Below, piece by piece: positions 1-7,995 of a stretch of DNA of 32,923 nt. Each line of letters starts with the position of its first letter. The first letter of the stretch is position 1. The stretch is from Bacteroidales bacterium (GTDB lineage: Bacteria; Bacteroidota; Bacteroidia; Bacteroidales; UBA932). A model generated the notes under the pieces. It was not told the DNA's origin. It made no database searches and was given only the letters and a program-made list of their open reading frames with translations. The DNA is taken from positions 1 through 32,923 of the forward strand of contig JAFRPW010000042.1 of the NCBI GenBank assembly GCA_017428945.1. Direction: 5' to 3'. The position numbers were made by a program, and so were the translations under genes.

Positions 1-170
1 GGTCCCGTGCCAGCATGATCTCCCCTGACTTTGTGGGCCACACAATCGCAGTCCATAACGGAAACAAGTTTATCCCCGTTTATGTCACTGAGAATATGGT
101 CGGTCACAAGCTGGGCGAGTTCGCTCCCACCCGCACTTTCCGCGGCCACGCAGGCAACAATAAGAAGTAA
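1..170 (+). CDS. rpsS: Small ribosomal subunit protein uS19 (3' part)
   Basis: C-terminal part of S19, which binds 16S rRNA in the head of the 30S subunit with S13. The 5' end lies outside the window; the reading frame enters at position 3 and stops with TAA at 168-170. The visible residues include the conserved block [23 protein letters not shown] split over two lines of sequence and the basic end [11 protein letters not shown], both typical of S19. It is followed 19 bp later by rplV, the standard S10-operon order. Confidence 0.97.
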   Translation, partial: SRASMISPDFVGHTIAVHNGNKFIPVYVTENMVGHKLGEFAPTRTFRGHAGNNKK

Positions 171-189
171 TGTTTAAAGGATTGACATT

Positions 190-603
190 ATGGGAAAGAG
201 AAAAAGACTGATGGCCGAGCGCCTGAAAGAGACCAAGAAGCAGACCGCTATCGCTAAACTTAACGACGTACCTACCTCCCCGCAGAAGATGCGCCTTGTC
301 GCAGACACTGTCCGCGGTCAGGAAGTAAACCACGCACTGGACCTTCTTCACTATTCCAAGAGGGATGCATCCAAGTATCTTGAGAAACTCCTCAAGAGCG
401 CCATCGCCAACTGGGAAGCAAAGAATCCGGAGCAGACCAAGGAACTCGAGTCCGGCAACGTCGTCGTCAAAACCATCATGGTTGACGAAGGCCGCACGCT
501 GAAGCGTATCCGTCCGTGCCCTCAGGGCCGCGCCGGCCGCATCCGCAAGCGTTCCAACCACGTTACCATCGTTCTTGACGTCAAAAAAGCAGTGGAGGAA
601 TAA
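190..603 (+). CDS. rplV: Large ribosomal subunit protein uL22
   Basis: L22 lines the peptide exit tunnel and binds 23S rRNA. The 137-residue product has the family core ([17 protein letters not shown] near residues 27-43) and the conserved C-terminal loop region with [19 protein letters not shown], the beta-hairpin that reaches into the tunnel. An N-terminal extension of about 20 mostly basic and polar residues precedes the core. It lies 19 bp after rpsS and 3 bp before rpsC, so the three are cotranscribed. Its last codons contain GGAGG, which could serve as ribosome-binding site for rpsC. Confidence 0.97.
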   Translation: MGKRKRLMAERLKETKKQTAIAKLNDVPTSPQKMRLVADTVRGQEVNHALDLLHYSKRDASKYLEKLLKSAIANWEAKNPEQTKELESGNVVVKTIMVDEGRTLKRIRPCPQGRAGRIRKRSNHVTIVLDVKKAVEE

Positions 604-606
604 ACT

Positions 607-1368
607 ATGGGTCAGAAAACTAATCCTATCAGCAACCGTATCGGCATCACCCGTGGTTGGGACTCCAACTGGGTAGGCGGTAACTACGCAGAAAAGATCG
701 CCGAAGATTACGAGATCCGCAAGTACCTGGGCAGCCGCCTTGCAAAGGCCAGCCTGTCCCGCATCATCATTGAGCGCACCCTTAAGCTCATCACCGTCAC
801 CATCCACGCAGCACGTCCCGGTGTCATCATCGGAAAGGGCGGCCAGGAAGTTGACAAGCTCAAGGAAGAACTTAAGAAGGTCACCAAGAAGGATGTTCAG
901 ATCAACATCTTCGAGGTGAAGCGCCCCGAGGTTGATGCTACCATCGTAGCCGACAGCATCGCCCGTCAGATTGAAGGCCGCGTGAGCTATCGCCGCGCCA
1001 TCAAGATGGCCATCGCAACCGCAATGCGCGTTGGTGCAGAAGGTATCAAGGTACAGATCAGCGGCCGCGTAGGCGGCGCCGAAATCGCCCGCAGCGAGAT
1101 GTTCAAGGAAGGCAGGACTCCGCTCCACACTTTCCGTGCAGACATCGACTACGCTCTTGCAGTTGCACACACCCAGATGGGTACCATGGGTATCAAGGTC
1201 TGGATCTGCAACGGTGAGAAGTACGGCAAGCAGGACCTCAGCCCCAACGCCGGTTACGCAGCAAACGCTGCAGCTCCCGGTGCAGGCCGCAGGGATGACC
1301 GTCGCGGTGGAGACCGCGGAGGCCGCCGTGGTGGCCGTCGTGGCGAAGGCCGTGGCGAACGTCGCTAA
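607..1368 (+). CDS. rpsC: Small ribosomal subunit protein uS3, with a long RGG-rich tail
   Basis: S3 sits at the mRNA entry channel of the 30S subunit. The start [20 protein letters not shown] is typical, the KH domain is seen near residues 75-80 (VIIGKGG), and the C-terminal domain has [12 protein letters not shown]. After about residue 215 the protein carries roughly 38 residues rich in Gly, Arg and Asp/Glu (repeats of [14 protein letters not shown] type), giving 253 residues against about 230 in E. coli S3. Basic Gly-rich tails on S3 also occur in other Bacteroidetes as far as I recall. It is normally followed directly by rplP; here a terminator and a hicAB pair follow. Confidence 0.97.
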   Translation: MGQKTNPISNRIGITRGWDSNWVGGNYAEKIAEDYEIRKYLGSRLAKASLSRIIIERTLKLITVTIHAARPGVIIGKGGQEVDKLKEELKKVTKKDVQINIFEVKRPEVDATIVADSIARQIEGRVSYRRAIKMAIATAMRVGAEGIKVQISGRVGGAEIARSEMFKEGRTPLHTFRADIDYALAVAHTQMGTMGIKVWICNGEKYGKQDLSPNAGYAANAAAPGAGRRDDRRGGDRGGRRGGRRGEGRGERR

Positions 1369-1387
1369 GCAAAGCACTTTTATTGAA

Positions 1388-1417
1388 GCGCCTTCCGTTT
1401 TGGGAGGCGTTTTTTTT
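1388..1417 (+). terminator. Intrinsic terminator after rpsC
   Basis: Stem GCGCCTTCC (1388-1396) pairs with GGGAGGCGT (1402-1410) with two G-U pairs and a 5-nt loop, followed by a run of eight T (1410-1417). It lies 20 bp after the rpsC stop, so transcription of the upstream S10 genes should end here instead of reading into rplP. Confidence 0.9.
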
Positions 1418-1456
1418 ATCCTCACCCGTCCACCCGGAAAGCGATGGCGAGCGCTT

Positions 1457-1861
1457 TCACAGTGATGCCATCATAAGCTCGGAACCGATTGCTTTGATAG
1501 CGCGCATTATCTTTCCGGTTGTCTTTTCTCCAGGATAAGCGGATCCGCTTTTGTATGCTCTCATTTTACTCTCGTTGATTCCGGCATACTCTGCAAACCT
1601 GCTTACATTAATGTAATCGAAGAAGTTGAAGAAAGAAGGTATGTCATAACGGTATTCAATAACAATATCTTCCCAAGCAGGTATAGCTTTTCCCTTTTGG
1701 CGCTGCTCTTCCAATGCTTCTTCTACGCTGGATATAAAATCGTTCTTAACCTCGTTCACAGACTCCCCGAAGCCGCCAAAATAACTATGCCCAATAGAAT
1801 CTTCGGAATAGCATGAGTATAAACCATCTTTACTCTTTTCTATTATCGCCAGTATCTTCAT
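1457..1861 (-). CDS. hicB: HicB-type antitoxin with C-terminal HTH
   Basis: Antitoxin of a HicAB pair: it should bind and block HicA and repress its own promoter. The 134-residue protein begins with a partial RNase-H-like HicB fold (MKILAIIEKSKDGLYSCY.., then a SIGHSYFGGFGESVNEVKND-like stretch near residues 22-41). It ends in a helix-turn-helix of the Xre/Cro kind (SRFAEYAGINESKMRAYKSG near residues 87-106). It starts 4 bp after the hicA stop, a standard toxin-first order. Base composition looks more AT-rich than the flanking ribosomal and envelope genes, in keeping with lateral gain. The family call rests on fold pattern, size and neighbour; the HTH is the clearest part. Confidence 0.85.
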   Translation of the reverse strand: MKILAIIEKSKDGLYSCYSEDSIGHSYFGGFGESVNEVKNDFISSVEEALEEQRQKGKAIPAWEDIVIEYRYDIPSFFNFFDYINVSRFAEYAGINESKMRAYKSGSAYPGEKTTGKIMRAIKAIGSELMMASL

Positions 1862-1865
1862 AGTC

Positions 1866-2057
1866 TTACAGTTTTATTCCTGCCTGTTTTAATATCGCCG
1901 AGCACGTGCCGTTGGCTATCTCCCTGGATTGATGTCTTGGTACTCGGAATTGAGCATTGCTGATAGGAGAGTACCAAACGTCGTGTCCTCTGGCATTTAC
2001 TTGTATCTCTTGGCAACCATATGCCCTTAACAGCCGCTTAAGTTCATTCGTTTTCAT
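1866..2057 (-). CDS. hicA: HicA-type mRNA interferase toxin
   Basis: Small dsRBD-like toxin that cleaves mRNA when not held by HicB. The 63-residue product starts MKTNELKRLLRAYGCQ and contains the family's N-terminal helix, the glycine plus catalytic histidine context (ARGHDVWY, residues about 22-29), and the conserved RVPRHQSREIANGT segment followed by ILKQAGI. An ATG 48 bp further upstream is in frame, but it would lie above the likely -7 box (2082 to 2075 on the minus strand) and inside the operator, so the start at 2057 is preferred. It is cotranscribed with hicB. Confidence 0.87.
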   Translation of the reverse strand: MKTNELKRLLRAYGCQEIQVNARGHDVWYSPISNAQFRVPRHQSREIANGTCSAILKQAGIKL

Positions 2058-2074
2058 AATAGCGGCTATTTGTG

Positions 2075-2105
2075 CAAAAGTAGCGAAATCGCTACTAATT
2101 TGCAA
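2075..2105 (-). promoter_or_regulatory. hicAB promoter with palindromic operator
   Basis: On the minus strand a TACTTTTG box (2082 to 2075) fits the TAnnTTTG -7 consensus, with a weak TTGC (2105 to 2102) about 19 bp upstream. A perfect 18-bp inverted repeat, AGTAGCGAAATCGCTACT (2079-2096), covers the -7/-33 spacer and overlaps the -7 box. It is the obvious binding site for the HTH of HicB, giving autorepression. The palindrome is seen directly; its use is inferred. Confidence 0.75.
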
Positions 2106-2129
2106 GTGTTTGTTCGAATAATAAACATA

Positions 2130-2168
2130 GTTGATGTATATTTGCGTTTGCTACAAACATACATCAAC
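2130..2168. promoter_or_regulatory. Nested inverted repeat with a promoter-like box
   Basis: GTTGATGTAT (2130-2139) and ATACATCAAC (2159-2168) are perfect inverted repeats. Inside them GTTTG (2146-2150) pairs with CAAAC (2154-2158). A TATATTTG box (2137-2144) overlaps the left arm and would fire to the right, with TTCG (2113-2116) 20 bp upstream. This could be an operator over a plus-strand promoter whose short transcript would end at the hairpin at 2193-2222. No protein gene follows on the plus strand, so the role is open. Confidence 0.45.
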
Positions 2169-2192
2169 TGATAACAAAAACGCTGAATCGTA

Positions 2193-2223
2193 AAAAAGAT
2201 TGTGTTGTATCACAATCTTTTTC
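2193..2223. terminator. Bidirectional hairpin terminator between tlpA-like gene and hicA
   Basis: AAAAAGATTGTG (2193-2204) pairs perfectly with CACAATCTTTTT (2211-2222) around a 6-nt loop. A-rich and T-rich flanks on both sides allow termination on either strand. It can stop minus-strand transcripts leaving the thioredoxin gene at 2284, and any plus-strand transcript started near 2150. Confidence 0.75.
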
Positions 2224-2283
2224 GGTTTTTTGCGTGTTTTTTAATGCTTTTTTACAGAAATAAAACTTTTTCTGAAGATCACA

Positions 2284-3078
2284 TCAGTCTTCCAGAGCCT
2301 CTTCAATGGCCTTGCCTATTGCCTCGCCGCGGAGATTCCTTTTCAGGATGGTGCCGTCAGGGCCGAAGAGAATGATGTGAGGGATGCCCTGGATGCCGTA
2401 TATCTCAGTAGGGATGCGCTGGGCGTCCACAATCTGGTTCCAGACTATGTTCTCTTCCTTGGCGGCCTGGATGGTGTCTTCCAGCTTGTCCCACACTGCT
2501 ACGGAAAGCATGTCGAACTTGTCTCCGTGGTATTTCTCATAAACGGCGCGGAGGTTGGGCATTTCCCTGCGGCAGGGACCGCACCAGCTGGCCCAGAAGT
2601 CTACAAGGACGTATTTTCCCTTGCCTATGAAGTCCGAGAACTTGACGCCGTTCACCTCGAAATCCGTAAACATCTGGCCTTCCGCCGTGCCCTTCTGGGC
2701 ATTCAGGGCAGCCTTTAGACCGTAAACAAAGGCGGAATCCTGGCCGTGGACGGGAGCGGTGAGCTTGTTCACATATTCGGCCAGGTCTTCGTCGTCAACC
2801 ATGCCATACAGATTCTTGAGGGCGGCAACGCCTACCTCGTTGTCCAGATTGGCCTTGAGTGCCTTGAGGTTGTATTCCTCTACCACGTCCACGATGGAGT
2901 CGGTATAAGCCTCCATGGCTTCCTGATTACCTTCCAGTGCGACTACGCCGTTACGGAATTCCTCCATCTTGGCCTGGTTCCACTCATTGAATTCTGCGAG
3001 CTTTTGCTCTACGGATTTGCTCTTGCAACCCACCATGCAAACCAGCACGGCGGCGACTAACAGTAAGTTCTTTTTCAT
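2284..3078 (-). CDS. TlpA-like thioredoxin-fold lipoprotein
   Basis: Predicted periplasm-facing lipoprotein that reduces or forms disulfides. Residues 1-18 form a lipoprotein signal peptide ending VCMVGC. Residues 20-135 are a helical, charged region without a family I recognise, in the place where many Bacteroidetes TlpA proteins carry DUF4369. Residues about 140-264 are a thioredoxin fold of the AhpC/TSA-TlpA type with the active site WASWCGPC (near 162-169) and the cis-proline loop GIQGIPHIILFGPDG. A TAnnTTTG box lies about 20 bp upstream of the ATG. It follows the large peptidase/propeller gene by 34 bp on the same strand, so readthrough is possible, but it probably has its own promoter. 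The substrate is unknown. Confidence 0.88.
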   Translation of the reverse strand: MKKNLLLVAAVLVCMVGCKSKSVEQKLAEFNEWNQAKMEEFRNGVVALEGNQEAMEAYTDSIVDVVEEYNLKALKANLDNEVGVAALKNLYGMVDDEDLAEYVNKLTAPVHGQDSAFVYGLKAALNAQKGTAEGQMFTDFEVNGVKFSDFIGKGKYVLVDFWASWCGPCRREMPNLRAVYEKYHGDKFDMLSVAVWDKLEDTIQAAKEENIVWNQIVDAQRIPTEIYGIQGIPHIILFGPDGTILKRNLRGEAIGKAIEEALED

Positions 3079-3097
3079 ATGTAATTCTTATAATATG

Positions 3098-3105
3098 CAA
3101 ATATA
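3098..3105 (-). promoter_or_regulatory. Promoter -7 box of the thioredoxin gene
   Basis: TATATTTG read on the minus strand (3105 to 3098) matches the TAnnTTTG consensus in the 34-bp gap before the ATG at 3078. No convincing TTTG -33 box is visible at the usual distance, so the call rests on the -7 box alone. Confidence 0.5.
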
Positions 3106-3112
3106 GTGTTTT

Positions 3113-6100
3113 TTACAATTCTGTGTTAGCTACAAACCCAACATATACCGGGCTCTTGAGGCCGGTGCTCTTGTACAGGTCTTCGGAGCCGCCGTTGTAC
3201 GCCACACGGACGCCCAGTTTCATGGTAGTGGAGAACATGAAGAGCTTCTCGAAACGAAAGACCAAGTCTGCTCCGGCGCTGTACAGGTACTGCATATCGT
3301 CTGCCGGCAGCAGCGAGAAGTCTGCAAAGGGATTAACCTCCATATTGCTGAAATAGATATATGGACTGAACGCCCTGTCTACATACAGCATGGGGAAAAC
3401 ATAGTCCATGGAGAACCGGGCAGATACCGGAGATAACAGCATGGAGGCACCTGCCCCGGATTTCTCGAAGCCCCTGGGCGACAGGTCCTCGAATCCCCTG
3501 GACCAGGTGTCTTCAGGTATGTAGTATCCAACCTTTATAAGGTCATCATTGACAGGGAAGGTATAATGCCATGCCTGTCCCTTGGCCTGTGCGGCAGCGG
3601 AGAGCTTGATTCCGTGCGTGGACATAAGGCCGGGCAGGTAGGTATAGGCCTTGGCATAGATGCCGGAGCCGATACCATCGTCAAATGGAGACAACACAAT
3701 TCGGAGTTCTCCTCCCACTCCTAACCGGGGAACAATCTGCGAAGGGGCGGTCTGGCGCCTGGTATCGGCGCTGACACTTGCCACCAGGGATTGATTCCGG
3801 AAAAAATCCCGGCCTTTCTTTCCGGTGGCCGTATTAGACCCTTCTTCAGTTACCCCGTCTTCTTTGAAGAATGCCATGCCTTCGCCGATGTAGTCGTTGC
3901 TATACTTCAGGGTGAGGCTTGGCTTGATGGTGGATTCCATTCCTCCGGAAGACAGGTTCAGGGGAACGGAAACGCCTATGGAACTGCCCACAAATAAGCT
4001 ACCCCTGGGTTTTACGCTTATGAACGTGGAATCCTTGGAAGGAATCCAGGCCCTGGAGATGGCGGCGCTCTGGCGGTCTCCTACATCAAGAGAGAAGTCA
4101 ATAACGGGATAAAGTCCGGAATATGTGAGGGTGGTATGGAAGCCTGCGGCCACCTTTTCCTCATCGAAGGGATCTGGATGGACGGAAACGCCCATTGAGC
4201 CGGCCACCGTCCCGGTAAGGTTCTGGAAGAAAGCCCTGGCGCCAAGGGTGGCGGTTTCGTATGTATATAGGTCTACGGAATTGCCGTTCTGCAGATTCAC
4301 ATACAGGGGCAACCAGGAGTGTATATGAAAGAAATTGGCAGGTTTGGAGTAAGCGGATTGCACAGGCGCATCAGTTGCAGCGGGCCTTTCCGCAAATTCC
4401 TTCTCCTGGGCGGAAAGGACATCGGCAATGGGGTAGGCAGAATAATCCGCCAGGGAAACCCTGCGGGAAAGAGGGCTTTCCACTGTGGCAAGGATGCTTC
4501 CGGCAGGCTCAAGGGCACTGAAGCACAGTACTCCGTCCATGAAGAACGGTGAAGATACGCCGTGACGGGTATTGGTCAGCTGTGTAAGGTTTCCCGGGGT
4601 ATATGAATAGATTTCGTTGGTACCGGTGCGGTCGCAGGTGAAATAAATGGCACCCTCATGGGAAACCAGGTTCTTTATCTTTACCGGGACGGCCGCCTCC
4701 AGGGTGCTTATCCCGGAGAAATCCGTCAGATACAGCCCCATGCCCTGGTCCGATATGCCAGTGAAGGCAACCCCGCTCCCCAGGAAAGCAACTTCCGTGA
4801 CCTGAAGCCCGTCAGGAGCGGTTATGGACCTTATTTCCTTTCCGTCCGATATATCCAGAAGGACGATCCTTCCGCCGCCTGTGACCGGATATTCCGCTGC
4901 GGCCAGGGCCTTCCCGTCCGGGGACACCGCCGGGTTAACATATCGGCCCGATGCAAGGTCACGGACCTTTTTGCCGCCGGCCTCAACAAAACGGATACGG
5001 GAGGTCTGGATCATTTCCCACCTGAGGTCCGGAACGCTCTCTGTCCAGTAGATGCAGTCCGTGTATGGGGAATAGGCCAGCCGGCTGTCGGCACTCATGG
5101 GACGGATTACCTTTACGCTGCCGTCCGGTAGAATCTGAACCATCTCCTGCTGCCTGTCCATGGCCGAACGGAGGGCGAATACGCGGCCGTCCTTTGTCTG
5201 CACGGCGCCCCTGAAACTGGTGAAGAACCGGCCTGCCGGCGCCAGATGGACCGGCTCCTGGAACGGGGCGCGGAGGGAATCGTCCCTGGCCCAGACGTCC
5301 TTGAAGCTTGCGGCAATCTCTGCCCAGGAGCCCTTTATCTTCTTGCCGGAGTACTTTTTCATTGTCTTCTGCAAGCCGTTGAAGGCAAAGGGGCTGGTGA
5401 GGTTCCAGAGGTAGTCGCTCATGAACATTGTGGCGTCATAGTTATACCTCATGCCGGCAACCGTCATGTAGCCTATCCTGTAATAATCCGGAGTATACCA
5501 CCTCTGTGAGCCATAGCGCCAGCGGTACCAGTCGCGCATGTCGCCGGTGGCGAAAGACATCCTGATATATGAAAGGAAGTCGGCCGTGCGGCCGCGGCCG
5601 GAATTGGTAAGTGCGGTTTCTGCAACCACGGCATCGCCCTCGAGCAGGGCCACATTCTCATACAGGGTACCGCTCAGAGTGAGTCCTATCTCGCCGAAAG
5701 GCCAGTACAGGTACTTCTTTAAACCGGTCCTGGTAAACTGATTCTGGGCTACATGCCTGTTCTCGTGGATTGCCAGAATCTTTTCCCACGGGACAGGGGG
5801 AAGTGACGCATATGCATCAGGGAAAGTGTATAAATCCATACGGCGCGGGGCCCATACCACGGCGCCGTTGGAAGTAGCTGCAAACGGGTGCAGGATTACC
5901 GGCATCGGGCTGCGGTAGTACTGGTTTGGAAGCATTCCCGCCGAGTTCCCCACCAGCGGCCGGAACTGCTCCAGATAAGCGGAATATACCCGTCCCAGGG
6001 AGTCCAGGCCCACGGGATAAATGACCTTATAGTTGGACGATGTAAGCGTTTCCCAATTGGTTGTAGCCTTCTCGCTTCCAAGCGAAGCAAACTGCGCGCG

Positions 6101-6154
6101 GCCCTGAAAACACGCTGCCATCAATATAGCCAATATGGCAAATGACTTTTTCAT
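3113..6154 (-). CDS. Secreted metallopeptidase-like / TolB-like propeller / beta-barrel protein
   Basis: A 1013-residue exported protein, no gene name recognised. Residues 1-20 are a signal peptide (cleavage after GRA, before QF). Residues about 30-300 contain an HExxH motif (HENRH, 130-134) followed by LLEGDAVVAE with E172 as a plausible third zinc ligand, the layout of gluzincin 'peptidase MA'-like domains. Residues about 310-590 carry TolB/PD40-like blades (NPAVSPDGKALAAAEY; FTCDRTGTNEIYSY followed by LTQLTN). From about 620 to the end alternating polar/aromatic strands rich in Tyr, Phe and Gly suggest an outer-membrane beta-barrel. The whole looks like a cell-surface protease or binding protein. 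It is divergent from uvrC, 47 bp apart, sharing a mirror-image promoter. The module reading is from motif inspection only; the barrel is the least certain. Confidence 0.75.
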   Translation of the reverse strand: MKKSFAILAILMAACFQGRAQFASLGSEKATTNWETLTSSNYKVIYPVGLDSLGRVYSAYLEQFRPLVGNSAGMLPNQYYRSPMPVILHPFAATSNGAVVWAPRRMDLYTFPDAYASLPPVPWEKILAIHENRHVAQNQFTRTGLKKYLYWPFGEIGLTLSGTLYENVALLEGDAVVAETALTNSGRGRTADFLSYIRMSFATGDMRDWYRWRYGSQRWYTPDYYRIGYMTVAGMRYNYDATMFMSDYLWNLTSPFAFNGLQKTMKKYSGKKIKGSWAEIAASFKDVWARDDSLRAPFQEPVHLAPAGRFFTSFRGAVQTKDGRVFALRSAMDRQQEMVQILPDGSVKVIRPMSADSRLAYSPYTDCIYWTESVPDLRWEMIQTSRIRFVEAGGKKVRDLASGRYVNPAVSPDGKALAAAEYPVTGGGRIVLLDISDGKEIRSITAPDGLQVTEVAFLGSGVAFTGISDQGMGLYLTDFSGISTLEAAVPVKIKNLVSHEGAIYFTCDRTGTNEIYSYTPGNLTQLTNTRHGVSSPFFMDGVLCFSALEPAGSILATVESPLSRRVSLADYSAYPIADVLSAQEKEFAERPAATDAPVQSAYSKPANFFHIHSWLPLYVNLQNGNSVDLYTYETATLGARAFFQNLTGTVAGSMGVSVHPDPFDEEKVAAGFHTTLTYSGLYPVIDFSLDVGDRQSAAISRAWIPSKDSTFISVKPRGSLFVGSSIGVSVPLNLSSGGMESTIKPSLTLKYSNDYIGEGMAFFKEDGVTEEGSNTATGKKGRDFFRNQSLVASVSADTRRQTAPSQIVPRLGVGGELRIVLSPFDDGIGSGIYAKAYTYLPGLMSTHGIKLSAAAQAKGQAWHYTFPVNDDLIKVGYYIPEDTWSRGFEDLSPRGFEKSGAGASMLLSPVSARFSMDYVFPMLYVDRAFSPYIYFSNMEVNPFADFSLLPADDMQYLYSAGADLVFRFEKLFMFSTTMKLGVRVAYNGGSEDLYKSTGLKSPVYVGFVANTEL

Positions 6155-6158
6155 GCCA

Positions 6159-6195
6159 TAAAGTTAGCAATAATACCGGAAAATGACTAACTTCG
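6159..6195. promoter_or_regulatory. Mirror-image divergent promoters of the peptidase gene and uvrC
   Basis: A perfect inverted repeat AAGTTAG (6161-6167) / CTAACTT (6187-6193) is separated by 19 bp. Rightward, TTAG (6164-6167) and TAACTTCG (6188-6195) are spaced 20 bp, like -33 and -7 boxes, and end 6 bp before the uvrC ATG. Leftward, the same sequence gives TTAG and TAACTTTA (6166 to 6159), ending 4 bp before the ATG at 6154. Each arm would be the -33 of one promoter and the -7 of the other. Both mRNAs would be leaderless or nearly so. Confidence 0.6.
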
Positions 6196-6201
6196 CCCGG
6201 A

Positions 6202-7995
6202 ATGACCGTCCGTGAAATAATAGCCCTCTTTCCCCATTCACCCGGCGTATACAGGTATTATGACGCCGAGGGAAAGGTTATCTATGTTGGTAAGGCCAAA
6301 GACCTTCACAAGAGGGTCGCGCAGTATTTTGTGCCGCCGGAGCGCCTTAACACCAAGACCCGCATCCTGGTCTCCAAGATTGCCGATGCCCAGTTCTCCG
6401 TGGTTGATTCCGAGGCCGATGCCCTTCTCCTGGAGAACAACCTCATTAAGCAGTACAAGCCCAAGTACAACATATTATTAAAGGACTCCAAGACCTATCC
6501 ATGGATATGTGTGACAGGGGAGGAGTTCCCCAGGGTGTTCATTACCCGCCGTATAGAAAAGGGCAAGGGCAACCGTTACTTTGGCCCGTATTCCAGCGTG
6601 ATGCACGCCAGGAACCTGGTGGACTTCTTCGGGGAGATGTACGCCCTTCGCACCTGTACGCTCAAAATAACCTCGGAGGCTATCCTGAGGGGGAAGTTCC
6701 GTCCCTGCCTCAACTTCCATATAGGCAAATGCAAGGCTCCGTGCGTTGGAAAGATATCCCGCGAGGAGTATGACGGATACATAGACGAGATTGTGCGTAT
6801 CCTCAGCGGACGGGGAAGCGAGGTGATAAAGCATTACAAGGCCCTGATGGCAGAGGCCGCAGAGCGCCTGGACTTTGAACAGGCCCAGGTGTACAAGGAG
6901 AAGCTCTCATCCCTGGAAAAACACTATGCAAAGAGCATCATAACCCAGGCGCGCGACACGGACGCCGATGTATTCTCCATGGTGTTCGACCTCAACGAAG
7001 CCTTCGGCAACTTCCTCAGGATCAGGAGCGGAGCAATCGTTCAGTCCCTGAACCTTGGCTTCAGGAGCCAGATAGAAGAGACCAGGGAGGCCATGCTGGC
7101 AACGTTCATTGGGGAAATTGAGGACAAGTTCGGGGAACTCTCGAAGGAAGTGATAGTCCCGTTCCTCCCGGACGTTGAGATTCCGGGAGTGGAGTTCAGG
7201 ATTCCGCAGAAAGGAGACAAGCTGGCTCTTCTGGAACTAAGTGCCAAGAACGCCAGGGAGTTCCACTTCAACTCCCTAAAGCAGCGTGAGCACACTGACC
7301 CGGACCAGTATAAGATGTCCGTGATGGAAGATCTCCGAAAGGCTCTTGGAATGACGGAACTGCCCCGTCACATGGAGTGCTTCGACAACTCCAACATCCA
7401 GGGCACCAATCCGGTTGCCTCCTGCGTGGTTTTCCGCAATGCAGAGCCCTCAAAGGCCGATTACCGACGCTTCAAGATAAAGACCGTCATAGGCGCGAAC
7501 GACTATGCTTCAATGAAGGAGGTGGTAAACCGCCGCTACTCCCGCATGCTGGCCGAGGCTCCGGACGATCTGCCTCAGCTGATTGTCATAGACGGCGGCA
7601 AGGGACAGCTGGACTTTGCGCACCAGGCCCTTGCAGAACTTGGAATCCTGGACCGGGTAACGGTTATAGGCCTTGCAAAGCGCCTGGAGGAGGTTATCCG
7701 CGTTGGCGATCCATACCCTTTGTTCATAGACAGGAACTCCCAGGCACTGAAAGTGCTCCAGCAGATACGTGACGAGGCCCACCGCTTTGGCATAACCTTC
7801 CACCGGAACCTCAGGTCAAAGGCCGCCATCCAGAGCGCCCTCCGTGAGATAAAAGGAGTTGGAGAGAAGACGGAGCAGCGTCTTATCCTGCATTACGGAT
7901 CCGTTGCCCGCATAGCCGCCGCTCCGCTGGAAGAACTCTCTTCCCTTGTAGGTGCAGAACTGGCGGTAAAGATACATGATTATTTGAATCAATGA
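6202..7995 (+). CDS. uvrC: UvrABC excinuclease subunit C
   Basis: UvrC makes the 3' and 5' incisions around DNA lesions in nucleotide excision repair. The 597-residue protein has the N-terminal GIY-YIG nuclease (SPGVYRYYD, VIYVGKAKDL, residues 12-36), a UvrB-binding UVR motif (residues about 220-245, RLDFEQAQVYKEKL), the RNase H-like 5' nuclease with ECFDNSNIQGTNPVAS near 393-408 and VIDGGKGQL near 463-471, and two C-terminal helix-hairpin-helix motifs (IKGVGEKT). Length is normal. The start is fixed by the conserved N-terminus and lies only 6 bp after a -7-like box. Its stop overlaps the pnuC start (ATGA). Confidence 0.97.
   Translation: MTVREIIALFPHSPGVYRYYDAEGKVIYVGKAKDLHKRVAQYFVPPERLNTKTRILVSKIADAQFSVVDSEADALLLENNLIKQYKPKYNILLKDSKTYPWICVTGEEFPRVFITRRIEKGKGNRYFGPYSSVMHARNLVDFFGEMYALRTCTLKITSEAILRGKFRPCLNFHIGKCKAPCVGKISREEYDGYIDEIVRILSGRGSEVIKHYKALMAEAAERLDFEQAQVYKEKLSSLEKHYAKSIITQARDTDADVFSMVFDLNEAFGNFLRIRSGAIVQSLNLGFRSQIEETREAMLATFIGEIEDKFGELSKEVIVPFLPDVEIPGVEFRIPQKGDKLALLELSAKNAREFHFNSLKQREHTDPDQYKMSVMEDLRKALGMTELPRHMECFDNSNIQGTNPVASCVVFRNAEPSKADYRRFKIKTVIGANDYASMKEVVNRRYSRMLAEAPDDLPQLIVIDGGKGQLDFAHQALAELGILDRVTVIGLAKRLEEVIRVGDPYPLFIDRNSQALKVLQQIRDEAHRFGITFHRNLRSKAAIQSALREIKGVGEKTEQRLILHYGSVARIAAAPLEELSSLVGAELAVKIHDYLNQ

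Noticed and set aside
85-1425. 446-codon minus-strand open frame over rpsS, rplV and rpsC
   Set aside because: Antisense to three certain ribosomal genes; its sequence is the reverse-frame shadow of their codon bias and has no family features.
1437-1458. GAAAGCG/CGCTTTC inverted repeat at the hicB stop as a minus-strand terminator
   Set aside because: 7-bp stem with no T run on the minus strand; could be chance.
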